From contig PQWQ01000003.1 of NCBI GenBank assembly GCA_002943765.1, positions 3,967,501-4,031,500 on the forward strand: a stretch of DNA of 64,000 nucleotides, given 5' to 3'. The stretch comes from Psoroptes ovis. Lineage: Eukaryota; Arthropoda; Arachnida; Sarcoptiformes; Psoroptidae. The stretch's first letter is position 1; each line of letters starts with the position of its first letter. A model generated the notes under the pieces. That model was not told the origin of the DNA, searched no databases, and saw only the letters and a list, made by a program, of their open reading frames with translations. The translations under genes and the position numbers were made by a program. This document shows, one piece after another, positions 12,333-24,939 of this stretch.

Positions 12333-13694
12333 TCAACATTTAGTTACAACTGTAAATGCAAATTGCCGCAAATCATTGGCCAGCAAATTCGGTTCTTCAA
12401 ATGCTCCGAAATGGCCACCACTTGATAATTCAGTGTAATGAACCAAGTTTTTAAATGCCATCCGCACAATGAATTCGGGTACGCGTACCATTTCTTTCGG
12501 GAACACAGCGAAACCGGCCGGAATCGTTGCGGATACTTTAGCCGCTCCGATACGATATTTATGATATACACCGATTAATGGACAACCATTTTCCTTGTAG
12601 AAACGCATCGATGATGTAATATTGTTTGAAAACCAATAAATCATTACATTTGTCAGTAGTTCATCTAAGGTGAATTTTTCCGTCAATCCACCATCTTGTT
12701 TAAAACAATTCGTAGGATCTGTCCATGCAGAAAATTTTTCGAGAATATAAGCAGCCAGACCCATAGGGCTATCGGTCAGTGCTGCACCAATTGATTCTGG
12801 TTTTGTTGATTGTAAATGAAAATAACCAGATTCATAAAACCATTTAGATTTATATTGTAATAGCTCATTGAACATTTGCCGTTGTGATTCACGTTTGTTG
12901 AACATAATAAATGGAAAATATTTTGCAAATAAATATTTTAAATTATCTAAACCTTGCGGTTGTGAACTAGTATAGAAGGTTGTATGAATACCTCGTACCA
13001 TATCAGGATACATTAAAGCTATTGTTTTACTAATTAACGAGCCCCAATCACCACCATGTACAATAAAACGATTCAAATCTAGTCGTTTCATTAATTTTAC
13101 AAAAATACGTGCAGCTGAAATGAAATTAAATCCTTCTTTATGTGGTGCCTCAGAAAAACCATAACCTGGAATCGATGGTATAATAATTTCAAATGACAGA
13201 CCTTCTATAGATGAATCAGTTAACAGGGGTATTGTTTTATAATATTCAAAAAATGAACCAGACCAACCATGTATGATCAGTAATGGTAATACGATACCGT
13301 TTGGATTTGTTGGTCTTATATGAACATAATGTATATCGATACCTTCGATTTGTGTTTTAAATTGTTCATATTTATTCAATTCCATTTCCCAATGACGCCA
13401 ATCATATTTATCGAGCCAATATTCGACAATTTGTTTCAATGTTGTTGCATTAAAACCATAACGAAAATTTGTATCGATGATTTCATCGAAATATTTTGAT
13501 AATTTTAAACGATTCCGAAGATCATTTAATTCACTGTCAGATATATTTATACGAAATGGTTTAATCGTTTCATCATCAACAGGTGGTTTTTCACCTTTAC
13601 CCAATGATTGATGACCAAACCAACCATCAATGTTTGATGGTGGTAGCTGGACTTTTTTTGGAAATAATAAACGTTGAATTGTTAGCTTTGCCAT
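12333..13694 (-). CDS. Epoxide hydrolase, microsomal/juvenile-hormone type
   Basis: This is a single-exon 453-residue alpha/beta-hydrolase of the EPHX1 type. The family opens epoxides to diols; in arthropods its members degrade juvenile hormone or detoxify xenobiotics. Visible motifs are the N-terminal EHN region (about 44-150, with IKPFRINISD), the oxyanion-hole motif HGWSGS at 142-147, the nucleophile Asp216 in GGDWGS, probable lid Tyr366, acid Glu401 and His428 in GGHFGAFEEP. The complete Asp-Glu-His triad is spaced as in the family. The start chosen is the ATG at 13694. Unlike the vertebrate enzyme, no membrane anchor is visible at the N terminus, so either an upstream exon exists or the protein is soluble or peripheral. 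The substrate cannot be read from the sequence. Confidence 0.9.
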   Translation of the reverse strand: MAKLTIQRLLFPKKVQLPPSNIDGWFGHQSLGKGEKPPVDDETIKPFRINISDSELNDLRNRLKLSKYFDEIIDTNFRYGFNATTLKQIVEYWLDKYDWRHWEMELNKYEQFKTQIEGIDIHYVHIRPTNPNGIVLPLLIIHGWSGSFFEYYKTIPLLTDSSIEGLSFEIIIPSIPGYGFSEAPHKEGFNFISAARIFVKLMKRLDLNRFIVHGGDWGSLISKTIALMYPDMVRGIHTTFYTSSQPQGLDNLKYLFAKYFPFIMFNKRESQRQMFNELLQYKSKWFYESGYFHLQSTKPESIGAALTDSPMGLAAYILEKFSAWTDPTNCFKQDGGLTEKFTLDELLTNVMIYWFSNNITSSMRFYKENGCPLIGVYHKYRIGAAKVSATIPAGFAVFPKEMVRVPEFIVRMAFKNLVHYTELSSGGHFGAFEEPNLLANDLRQFAFTVVTKC

Positions 13695-15064
13695 TGTCGA
13701 AAAAAACAACTTGAAAATTATGTAATCATTGAAAACATATGAGTTCTTGGTTTATGAAAATCAAAACAAATACACACAAATACAATCATAGAACACAATC
13801 ACATAAAAATTATCAATCAAAACACACCAATTAAACACTGATTAATCAAATAAACATTGATAGAGGTAGGCAAACATGCATTGATTTTCATTTTGAATCA
13901 TTCATTTCGATGATATCCAATATGTATGATTTGAATAAATTCAATCAAAATAATCAATTTTGATGATAATAAATTAATCATTTTGAATCAATTGGGTGTG
14001 TTTGTTGTGTACATACATGTGTAAGTTGTGTAAATCATTTGATAATTATAATTATTCGATATTTGTTTTCATTTGAGACAACACAGATACAAACACATTG
14101 AAAATCAAATAAAAGTTCAATTTCAAATTTAAATCAGTTCAGTTTTATTGAATTGAATTGAGATTGAATTATTGAATCGAAACACATGAAATATTTGTTT
14201 AATTATAATTATTTGATTTGTAATTTTTTTTACACAATCCAAAAGATAATTAATGTTTGTATTTGTTTGCTTGATTAATGTGTTTAATTGTGTTTGTAGG
14301 TTTGAATATTTTGAAATCGATTCGTTGCTGCTGTTGTTCAGGATGGCTGTGGCTATAGTTGTTGTTGTTGGCTGTCAATAATTTTCAATTTTTCAAATAA
14401 TTTTTAATTGTATTCGTATTCATTGATCTATCTGAAAGTTTTTTGTTTCAATCAATCAATCGATCAATCTATGATTGTTTTGAATTTATTTTGAATTTTT
14501 CAAATTTGTTTGTTGTTGGCTTGAATCAGTTTGAATCAATTGAAACAAAGAAAATCACGAAATTATCACAAAATGTTTCAATCGAAATGTAAAACGTTTC
14601 AATTGATTTATCCTAGAAATCGATTTACACTCAAAGCTCAAAACATTGCTCAAAACCTTTTTGAGATTCAATCTGAATGGCCACCGATTTCGGACATCGT
14701 TTGTATCATTGTTTACATCCATAGATGCACTGATCATTCAAATCGCACTCACTTTGGCTGTAATCACTCGTTGATGATGATTTAACAGTGTAGTATTTAG
14801 TAGACATCACACAATAGAGCAATTGTTTTGTATTTTTTTCAAACTGTAAACATGATGACCATAATAATAATGATCATTTTGCTTTCAAAGAGAAGGCAAA
14901 ATGAATGAATGAATGAAGCAATTGCAATTTTTGCTTCTTATTTTGTAAATAAATAAATGAATGGATACATTTGTACTGTACATTTCAATATTTTTAAATT
15001 ATATTTTTTGGATATATTTAGTAACAAACACGATAATAATAATAAAATAAATATTTATTTATTT

Positions 15065-15148
15065 ATTAGATTGTCCGAAAAGTTCATTTGGCTTAATCAG
15101 AAAGAGTTGCTCATGAAAATCGGCCAGAACTTTTCGGACAGCCTAATA
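15065..15148 (-). repeat. Mariner-like MITE copy 8
   Basis: Orientation B copy, with ends TTAGATTGTCCGAAAAGTTC and AACTTTTCGGACAGCCTAAT and TA on both sides. Confidence 0.85.
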
Positions 15149-15432
15149 CTTCTTATTTATTCATTCATCCTTTCTATTTACCTTTATTCATTCATTATTT
15201 TCAAGTAGAAATTATCTTTTTCAAAACATTTTCAAAAATGAAAATTACCTTTTCTACAAAACATTTCTAACATGTTTTTCAATGTTTATTCATTCAAATT
15301 TCTCCTCGAAAAAATGATTTTCAATTCATTCAAAATGTTTCATTCATTTTGAATTTGAAGCTTTTTACCATTTTTGAACTATTATTCAATGTAAAAACAC
15401 CACTGACACACACACACAGTCATTGATTTTAC

Positions 15433-15668
15433 CTCGAAATTTCTTGATTTGATCCTATGGTCTTAGTTTCAATGGTTTTTGAATTGAAAAAATGGACGAA
15501 AACTTCTATTTCTCTCCAAATGTTTTCGCTCTCTTCGAGTTGCTGTTGTTCCTTCAAGGTATTACATATATTATTACCTGTATAATTTCTCAGAAGATGT
15601 GATATGTTCTTAATATGATCTTCAATTGATGTTCTTAATATAATTAAATGTACCTTTGATATGTACAC
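15433..15668 (-). other. Weak candidate coding exon
   Basis: A minus-strand open stretch ends in a donor-like GAG/GTAAAATC. Its composition is more protein-like than most spurious frames nearby (for example LEESENIWREIEVFVHFF). No partner exons, start or family were found, so it is recorded only as a candidate. Confidence 0.18.
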
Positions 15669-15758
15669 AGTTAAATTACACTTACAGTAATTACAGCATA
15701 CAGGCCAAAAACAGGATCAAATCTAATCATGTAATGAATTTATTTATTTAAATGTAAT

Positions 15759-15881
15759 TACAAGGTTTAAAGTTTTAATTCAGAGTTTTAAAACTCATTT
15801 TCGTAGTTTTGAATGTAATTTTTTAGTGTAAAAGTACGAAATTGAATTTTAAAACTCTGAATTATAACTTTAAACTTTGTA
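15759..15881. repeat. Long near-perfect hairpin (47-bp arms)
   Basis: Bases 15759-15805 and 15835-15881 are reverse complements at about 43 of 47 positions, with a 29-base loop. Both outer ends read TACAA. The structure fits a foldback miniature transposon; a hairpin-derived small RNA is a less likely alternative. Confidence 0.75.
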
Positions 15882-17518
15882 TATTTCTGAACATTTATTT
15901 ATTTTTTACAACTATGCCAAACATGTAAAGTCAATAAACACACTTGGGCATACACACAACACCACCCTTGATGGCCATAGTTTCAATTTAAAATTTGTTT
16001 TTTGCTTTTTTAGCATTGAATCATAATAGGCATAAAATCAATCCACCTACAATTCGAAACATTTATGATCAAATTGAATTTGATTATTTTGAAATTTTGA
16101 GAATAATCCTTCAATGATAATGTTCAAGCTTATTGTGGTCCAAAAATAGATGATGACGTTATTGAATAATGGTTATAAACATCTACCGATTCGATTCACT
16201 CATTTCCAACCTTTGAATCTAAAAATATGCGTGAAATACTTGTCACTTTTTATTAAAACAACTCGAAATTGATAGCATTCAATTTCATTTAAAATGAAAT
16301 TAAATCGAATTCAAATAAACTTGGTGAAATTAGGACAAATAAACCAAATATACCAGATGAATGATAACATCTTCTCGAAGATAAAATTAAATGAATAAAT
16401 CTCGAATTAATTTTGAAATTAATCTTAAAATTAGTCTTAAAATGCTCAAATGACCAAGAAAATATCGTTTTCAAATTGACCATTTTTTTGAAAATCATTT
16501 CTCTCATTTCATTCAAGGGCTATTATTACGGTAACCTAATTCAAGATCTGAAAATTTCATTTATTTTTCAATTCATTTTGAATTCATGTGTCATATTTTA
16601 TCGGACACATTTTCGTGCTTGTTGGACATGTACTTTTACTTTGAAAATTTGATTTTTAGAAAAGATTCAAAGGTGAAATCACGAAAAAGGGACAAAAATC
16701 AGTCGAATCGATCAATCGATTGACCAATCAATTGATTATGACATGCAATTTTTGACCTGTTCTGGTTTGACATGATGCTCGAGTTATATTTTGATATAAC
16801 TTGTCAAGTTTCAGTCAGATGACTTTCTCATTTTTAAAAAAATATAGATGAAATCAACTAGATTTCAATCAAATCGACCCAAAAATCTAAAGACCAGAAG
16901 TGCACTCAGATATCGCGGTAAAACATATACATTTTCATTGAATAAATGTCAAGTGTTTGTATAGTTGTAATTGATAATTGTAATTAAATCGATGATTATC
17001 AATGGAGATCAATGTTGTTTAAATGATGATGATTTGTTTTTTAATGAATTGAATTGAAATCCTAATTAATTAACAATGTGAAATTCGACATATGTTTTGT
17101 ATATTGTTTTTTCTCTGAATGATTAGTGATTAAAATCACTTGTTCAAACTTGCGTACAAGGTTTTGCGTCATAGGGTTACTTTTTTATTTTTTTTTTGAT
17201 GAATGATCAAAGATCAATTGATCAATTAATTTCTTTGAAATTTTGATTAATTTCTTCATTTTCTTTTGATGATCAGAAAAAAAATGATTAATCAATCGAT
17301 TATGATTGGTTCATTGTTCTTCGAAAAACTAAATTTTTTGCCAAATGTTTTCGATCAAAAAAAAAAGGAAAAAAATTCCATTAAAAATTTAGTCGCAAAG
17401 ATTTTCTCTGATCAGATTTCGATTAAATTTTCTCCGATCGATCAGAAGTATTTATAAATTTTGTCCAACATAAATTTTCAAACATTACGATATTTCCGAT
17501 CAAAATCGATTACCGAAA

Positions 17519-19247
17519 ATGGACCCACAAAAAAAATTTCACGATGGCCAATATATTCAACGTTTCATTGCTGCACGTGTCATTTTTGTTTTGATGGGTT
17601 TTTTCGGTTTTTTCCTAGTGTATGCATTTAAAGTTGTTGTCAATATGTCCATAGTTGCAATGGTTAAATCACATAAAAGTCCAATTGTAAAAAGTTTTAT
17701 TAATGATTCCACAGATAAATCAATTTATGGTGATCAATGTCCATATGAATTGACGAATGATAAGAATAATACCGGTGATAATAATAATAATAATGGCGAT
17801 GATTTCAGTGAATTTGATTGGTCTGAAGATGTTAAAAACTACGTGTTGGCATCATTTTTCTATGGTTATGTATTGACACAAATACCTGCAGGCATTTTGG
17901 CCAATAAATATGGTGGAAAATGGCTATATGGTGTTAGTATTCTTGTTGCATCATTAGCATCATTATTATGCCCGATAGCTGCTCGGCAAAATTTTATCTG
18001 GTTCATTGTATTACGTGTAATACAAGGTCTGGCTGAAGGTTTTGTATTTCCTTCGATGAACACTATGATTGCACAATGGATGCCAACCATGGAACGTACA
18101 CGTGGTACAACGATTGCATTTTCTGGTGCTATGATTGGTACCGTTGTAACGATGCCAATGGCTTCGTTATTCAATCAAAGTTCATTTGGTTGGGCTGCAT
18201 CATATTATCTACTTGGAATTGCTGGTATTTTTTGGTTTTTTCTTTATTCATTTCTGGTATATGAATCACCTGAAACACATCCATTCATATCAAGGCAAGA
18301 ATTTGATTATATTATTGAAAATGGTGGCGGTAAACGTATGGATGTGAAAATAGAGATACCATATTCATCAATATTTAAATCAAGATATGTTTACGGGATA
18401 ATCATTGTGGCGATCGGGCAAAATTGGGGCTTTTTAACCATATTAACCTATATGCCAACATATATCAAAGATGTTCTGCATACAAATAATGAAATGGTAT
18501 GTTTATTTTTATAATTATATTTAACTTTGACATATTTAATTTATTTTTATAATTTCCAATTTGAATAATAATGAAATAACTACAAGACAACAATCATATC
18601 TGGATTGCCATCACTTGGTCAAGCTATTTTTAGTTGGATATGTTCATATTATACTGATCGTATGCGTCAACATGGTTCATTATCAATTACGACGATAAGA
18701 AAAATTAATAGCTTTATCAGTATGTATTTTCAATTTAAATCATTTTAAATCAATATCAATCGTTGATGCTAAATTGATTTATTCAATCGATTAGCATATA
18801 TACCGCCAGCAATATTAATGGCAATGATTCCTACCGTTGGCTGTGATCAAATAGCCTCATCAACATTGCTAGTATTAGCCGTTACACTAAGTGGTGCATG
18901 TTTTAGTGGTTACAATTCAACACATGTTGATATGGCACCAGATTTTGCTGGAACGCTAATGGGTCTTACGAATAGTATCGGTAATATTCCCGGTTTTATT
19001 GTGCCTAAAATTGTTGAATATTTCACCGAAAATCAGGTATTCAAGGCTATAGATTTTTAAAATTCTTTGATTTAATACTTTTCTTAACCCTTTCTCCCAA
19101 TGACCATAGAGCACGGTGCATACATGGTCATATGTATGGTATTTAGCATCAGGTATCAATGTACTGACAGCCATTTTCTATACATTTATGTGTACGGCTG
19201 AACAACAAAAATGGGGTAAAATTGATCGATCGATGGAGAAAATATGA
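17519..19247 (+). CDS. SLC17-family (sialin/VGLUT-like) transporter
   Basis: Four exons (17519-18496, 18587-18719, 18795-19036, 19110-19247) join in phase to give 496 residues, the usual family length. SLC17 proteins are 12-helix major-facilitator carriers for organic anions such as sialic acid, glutamate or phosphate. Features seen are the first helix (about 20-48), a long Asn-rich luminal loop with possible glycosylation sites (about 61-97), EFDWSEDV then ASFFYGYVLTQIPAG (111-125), YGGKWLYG (131-138), and the family signature RVIQGLAEGFVFPS (166-179) with WMPTMERTRG (187-196). The sialin helix-1 arginine position is lysine here (Lys38). The substrate is not determined by sequence alone. A poly(A) signal lies at 19376. 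Confidence 0.9.
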
Positions 19248-19375
19248 TCGAAAATCAATTTGAATTAATTTGACTTGTACTGCAATCAATTCACCATCCA
19301 TTCAGCCATCAATCACGGATGACGGACGAATGATTCATGTGTTTATATTATGTGGGAAATTTATTAAATTCATTC

Positions 19376-19381
19376 AATAAA
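19376..19381 (+). promoter_or_regulatory. Poly(A) signal of SLC17 gene
   Basis: AATAAA lies 129 bases past the stop codon of the transporter gene, in AT-rich DNA. Confidence 0.5.
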
Positions 19382-19670
19382 CAATCAAAGATAATCACAT
19401 CGACAACCATCGACAACAACCGATCAAAAACAATGGTCAAAACAAATCGAATCAAAACAAATCGAATCAATGTAAAAATTGATTAAACATCAACAATTAT
19501 CATATCATCATATCCAGGACACTTCAATGTATTAATAATTCAAAATTTTTTGTTATTAAATTTTGTAAATATTGATTTTTTAGTCGAAATTTGAATTTAA
19601 AAAAAACCAGTAAAAACTATGATTGTTTTCACCGTCAATATTTCAACTGGTAACCAGTACAGTTACACAT

Positions 19671-19749
19671 ATTAGGTTATCCGGAAAGTTCTGGCCGATT
19701 TCCTCGAACAACTCTATGGATTAAGCAAAATGAACTTTTCGGACAACCA
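19671..19749 (+). repeat. Mariner-like MITE copy 9
   Basis: Orientation A copy lying between the transporter and the propeller-protein gene. The left end is degraded (TTAGGTTATCCGGAAAGTT) and the internal TTGTG of CTATTGTGATTAA is lost. Confidence 0.8.
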
Positions 19750-20153
19750 GTTCAAATATTGACCAAAAACATTAAATGATCAAATGTTTATATTGATTGT
19801 TCATCGATGATTGTTCATCGAAAATTCATCGAAATAATGCACAAAAAATACCACAGAATCGTTGTTTGATGAATAACAAATGAAATTTGTGAAATTTCAA
19901 ATTGTTGTATTGTGGTTACAATGATAATAATAATAACAATGAATGATGATGATGGTGATATGAATGAATAACAATAATTCAAAACAATTGTGTTGTGAAT
20001 CGATGTCGATGTTGATGATGATGATGATAATTTGAAATCTTTCAAATTGGTTATCATTCATTCATCAATCATTGATTTGCTGATGATTGTCTATGCATTA
20101 TTCAATTGTAATCATTTGTTTTTCAATTGTTAATCATCATTCATCGTTTAATA

Positions 20154-21657
20154 ATGTATTTAATTAAATCACTTCTTCGTATTATTTTGATTAATTTGAT
20201 TATTATCATGATTTCTAATCAATTACAACATGTACAATTATCATTTTCAAACAATAATGATCATAATGATTTTAAATTAATTTATCCAAAAAATTTAATC
20301 AATAATCGCTATCATAATGATTCATTATGTAATGATGATAGCTTAATCATTCATCTGGATTATAGTTTAACATGGAATTCATATATGGCCGTATGTCAGA
20401 ATAATTTAATCGATATCGAACCTATCGATTATAATCATTCAACAAAGCTGAACATTTTACAATTCCCCATAAAAAAATTGGAACATTTTACATTCGATTG
20501 GCTACATGGGCTGCTTTATTATTCAACCGTAATGGATGGTATTAATGTTGTTGATTTGAAAAAGACTGAGCTGTCAACATTTCCAATTTACCGGGCACCC
20601 GGTACAAACATTGTCAACGGTCTGATTGTACATCCTACAATGACGAAATTACAATGGTTGGAAACATCGGGTACCGATACTATTATGATGGAATCGGATC
20701 AGGTATTGGCCATTGATTTTTTTCAGAAATATTTTAATTTTCATTTTTTCCCACCTAATCAAAACAGAATGGTAAGCGAGCTAAATCATTGTTCATCATA
20801 AATCGTACAACATATCATGAGCTGTATTATGATCAACATGGCAAACAACATCTATTGATTATGCCACAAACACAAGCATCACGAATATCGGGATTAATTG
20901 TTAAAGATTATGGCGATAATTCCGTAAAAAATTCAATAAAATTTGAAATTAATTTTTCCAAACAAAATTGGGATGTCCAGAATATTCGTGTGCGTAATGA
21001 TTGGATATATTTTTTGCTGAAACAATCCGAAACTATAGCCCAAATATATCGTTGTTCATTATCATCACTGTCATCATCATCATCAACAATTTCTCCATTG
21101 AAAAATGAATCCTCATCAGCATCATCAAGGAGAATATCGAATGATAATCAATCAACAATTTTGATAACTGATATTCATAGTACATCTTGTGTATTAGTAA
21201 CCACTGATAATGGCCGATCACCATTTTTATTTTATGATCCATCCATTCGTGCTGAATTTGATCAACAAAAACATTGTTCGGATAATGTTTGCCTACGGCA
21301 AGATTATGATTTTTGTATTCCGATTAATCAAACACATTCACAGTGTACTAATGTAAGTTATTCATTTGAAATATTTTAAAATAACTTAACATCTTTAATT
21401 TTTTACTTTTTCATAATAATCATGGCCAAATATAGGGTGAAATATTCATCATCGATAATGAAACAAATGAAATGTTAATCTATAAAATAATCATATCGAT
21501 ATTAATATCAATTATTTTGATTATACTGATCATATATTTCCTATTCTTTTCCAAACAACGTTCAAGTTTTTATCAAATACGTTTGAAAAAATTGAAACGT
21601 GTTGAATCATCTAAATTACAAGTTAAACCACCGGCTACGAATGAAATTGCTGATTGA
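20154..21657 (+). CDS. Type I membrane protein with LDL-receptor-like propeller region
   Basis: Three exons (20154-20702, 20768-21352, 21436-21657) join in phase 0 to give 451 residues. A hydrophobic signal peptide (LLRIILINLIIIMIS) opens the protein. The middle resembles LDL-receptor class B propeller repeats (HFTFDWLHGLLYYSTVMDG; then GLIVHPTMTKLQWLETSGTD). A short four-cysteine segment (CSDNVCLRQDYDFC, then a last Cys) follows, in the place where an EGF module usually caps such propellers. One membrane helix (about 395-420) leads to a short basic cytoplasmic tail. The ligand and the exact family are unknown. Only about five weak blades are visible, so the propeller assignment rests on motif likeness. 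The ATG at 20154 was chosen because it leads straight into the signal peptide. Confidence 0.7.
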
Positions 21658-24343
21658 AATCAATGGAACGGGCACAAGCCATTGATCAATAATCACTTAA
21701 ATTGAACTTTAATTATTTATCATTGAAATATTTCAAATTAAAATTTTGTCTCAGCCAAATCTTTACTTAAACCCATTAAATTATTAATTTTAAGAAAATA
21801 AATTTTCATTTTTCTTTATTTACTTTGAATACAAATCCAAAGATAGCGCTTATTTCTTACTTCAATTTTTTTTTCTTTGAATTTCAACAGGCAAATTTTC
21901 GCATGAAAAGCTGGCATTGACGGGAAAATACGCTTTGCTATTTAAAAATTTGTGACGTATTAATACGTCAATTTTTGCTTTAGTTACAATAATACCGGCA
22001 CTTAGCGATACTAATTTTGTTTTTTAATTGGCAGGCGCTGTGCCAATTTTTCATTCCAATTAATCCTTTCATTTATTTTTTCAATTTTGCAATTTCACCA
22101 TAAGAATTTTGTATATTTCATCTTAATCAAAAGAAATATTTTGTTTTTTATTCAAAGAATTTCTTAAGTTGTTTATTATTTCTTATTACTGCATGACTGA
22201 CTAGAAATTGATTATAATCTTTGGTTTTTCGTCCTAAATTTAGTAAATTAACCAACCAAAGAAACAAATAAACAAAATGTGAACGCGATTCTTGCTCATT
22301 ATTTTTACTTTGAAAATTATAATTAATTTCTTTTGTCAACTGAATATTTTATGAATTATTCCATCATTTCAATTTTTAATGAAGTTTATGCCTAAAAAAT
22401 TTGAGAAAAATTGAAAAATATTCAATTACGATCAATTTTTTTTCGAATGACGTCAAAATCATTTGAAAAAATTGAAATAAATAAAAAATTTACATAATTT
22501 TTTTAGGCCGGAATCAGCAATAAACAGACAAAGAAAAAACCCTGTATGTCAAATCAATCATTGAATAGTCTAAATTCAAAAATGCAAACTGAATTGAATT
22601 TATTCAATTTTAAATCGAATTCAATTTTATTGATTGAATTCGTATTGATCGAATTCGATTTAAGTTGATTCCATGTCATCAGTATAACGAGATTTGGTTT
22701 TGATTAATTAAAAAAATCAAAAAATAAATAAATGAATAAAGATATTTCAATGTAATTCCATTACAAAATATTTTTTAAAAAATTGTTTTGCACAGGTTTG
22801 TTGCAATTTATTTCTATTTTTTTTCTTCATCAATTAATATATTCTATCCCTCTATTTTTTCACGAAAAAGAAATTCAAATCTTAAAATAATTTTTTTTTT
22901 GTTTCTTATTCTATTTTTTTTCAAAATTTTCAAACTCTTCAATCCATCAACACAACATTATGATCATTATTATATTATACATTTAGGGAAATTTTACTCG
23001 TCGACTAAATCATACCAAGCATCCACAAGTTTTTTTTCAATTTATTTACTTTTAATTATTTCATTTTATCACATTATTTTTCGCCTTGGATAAATAATCA
23101 TAGGCAAATAAATTCAGAGTAAAAAATAACCTAAAAAATTACAAAGAAAAAAATCAAAAATAAAAATAAATAAATTGATGAATAAATAAAGAAGCATATA
23201 AGACGCCCATTTGTTTTGATTCAATCGAAAAATCGCGAAATTTGTGATCGTAAGAATCGAGAATTGTAAGAATTGTGAATGGGAGCCATATTGTTTGCCC
23301 ATATAATTTGAATTGTTATACATCCATTGAATGGATGCGAAGTAATATTCTTCAAATTTTTTTTTGCCAAATTAGTCCAAATATTTTTCTCTTAGCTTAT
23401 ATTGAATAAAGAATTGTCGAAAAATCGTAGGAGAATTTCAATTCACGAGGATATAATACTGAATATATTTGTCGACTGTTTTGCAAGAAATTCATGTTGC
23501 ACATCATGTCTAAAATGTTTAAAGATTTCATTCTTTGTTGATGTTGTTGATGATGTTTGGCTGAAAATAATTCGAAAAAAAACAAAATTCAAACATATTT
23601 GGATTATTACCAACCAATTGCCAACCAACACCAACATCATCATCATCATCATTTTAAAAATGAACGATTATAATAATAATAATAGAAAATGAATATGATT
23701 GTAATTTTTACTAATTTTAAAATATAAATTTCATATTCAAATATTTGAAGAAAAAAATAGTAATATAATTTCAATGGGATCCTCCCATCAAATGATTTTA
23801 TTTCACTACAGAATTCTTCGAGAAAAAAGCTTTAAGAAAAATCAAAAATCTTTACAATAAATTTTAAAATGGAATCAATTCTTTGCGATGCAAGAATTGC
23901 ATCCCTAATCCATTGTACAATCGTATACCACTATGTACAATTGAATATATTCTAATAAAAGAAAACAAAATCTATTTTCATACATTTTCAATTAAGAATA
24001 TTCAACAGCTTGTTTCTTCATATTTCTTCCATTTATTCATACATTTTTAAAAAAATATACATTAAAATCAAACAAACGATTCATGTTGAAAAGAAATATG
24101 GGAATAATTAAAGAATATTCTACAACACCAACGAGTAAATGAACAGAGAAGAAACAAATAGAAGTAAGATTTCAAATTTTTTCAGAAATTTTGCCAAAAA
24201 TTTTCAAATTGTTCAGAAAAAACTGAAAAATGAATTGAATTGTACATTTACACGAACAACAACAACTGTAATAAGTACAAATACGATACAAAATCAACAA
24301 AAGTGATAAATATTAAGAATAATATTTATTTATTTTTATATCA

Positions 24344-24426
<83 letters not shown>

Positions 24427-24939
24427 CCATTTAAATAATATCAACAAGATTTTTTTTTTAGTTTTCTTCAGTGGAAAAAATTCATTTAAAAATTCATTCA
24501 TTCATTCGTTTGTTCGGTGTTTGTTTGGTTCGGTTTATTTTTTTCATCCGAAAATAATTTCAACCAATTTCATTTGTTAAATATTCCCGGTGTGTATTTG
24601 TGATTGTGTGTGTGCATCTTTGTAAGTGTTTGTTTGTTTGTTTGTTTGATTCTGATTAAATAGTGTTCAATAGGCTTAGGTTTACTTTTTGGAATTATCC
24701 AAAAAAATCATTATTTGATTCGTATATTTAATCCCGAAATTTTTCAATTTATTCATTTTCTTTTTCAATGAAATAATTCGCATCACATTTTGAATCTATT
24801 TATTTATTTCATTTGATATTCATTTGAATTCATTTCAAATCAATTCAATCAATCCAAATTGATTTTTTCTTTATTTCTCATTCTTTGAATCAGTTTTTTT
24901 CCTCGTTAAGTAAATACAACAACAAAAACAACAGCAAAA
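21658..24939. other. Spacer upstream of tropomyosin
   Basis: No gene is seen. It carries a long TTA microsatellite (24344-24425). A likely untranslated first exon of tropomyosin ends near the GTAAGTG at 24621. The plausible matching acceptor is CTCGTTAAG just before the leader sequence at 24911. Confidence 0.45.
24344..24425. repeat. (TTA)n microsatellite
   Basis: About 27 uninterrupted TTA units lie some 500 bases before the tropomyosin start codon. The array produces spurious poly-Leu and poly-Ile reading frames on both strands. Confidence 0.95.

Larger units (their letters stand above)
13695..17518. other. Spacer upstream of epoxide hydrolase and SLC17 gene
   Basis: It contains one MITE (15065-15148), a long imperfect hairpin (15759-15881), poly-T runs and a weak minus-strand open stretch at 15433-15668. 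No confident gene is seen. The last few hundred bases should hold the promoter and 5' leader of the transporter at 17519. Confidence 0.55.

Noticed and set aside
14531..14785. 84-codon plus-strand frame
   Set aside because: No recognisable motif, no splice context and AT-driven composition; coding use cannot be supported.
24240..24501. Poly-Leu and poly-Ile reading frames on both strands
   Set aside because: They are produced entirely by the TTA microsatellite.
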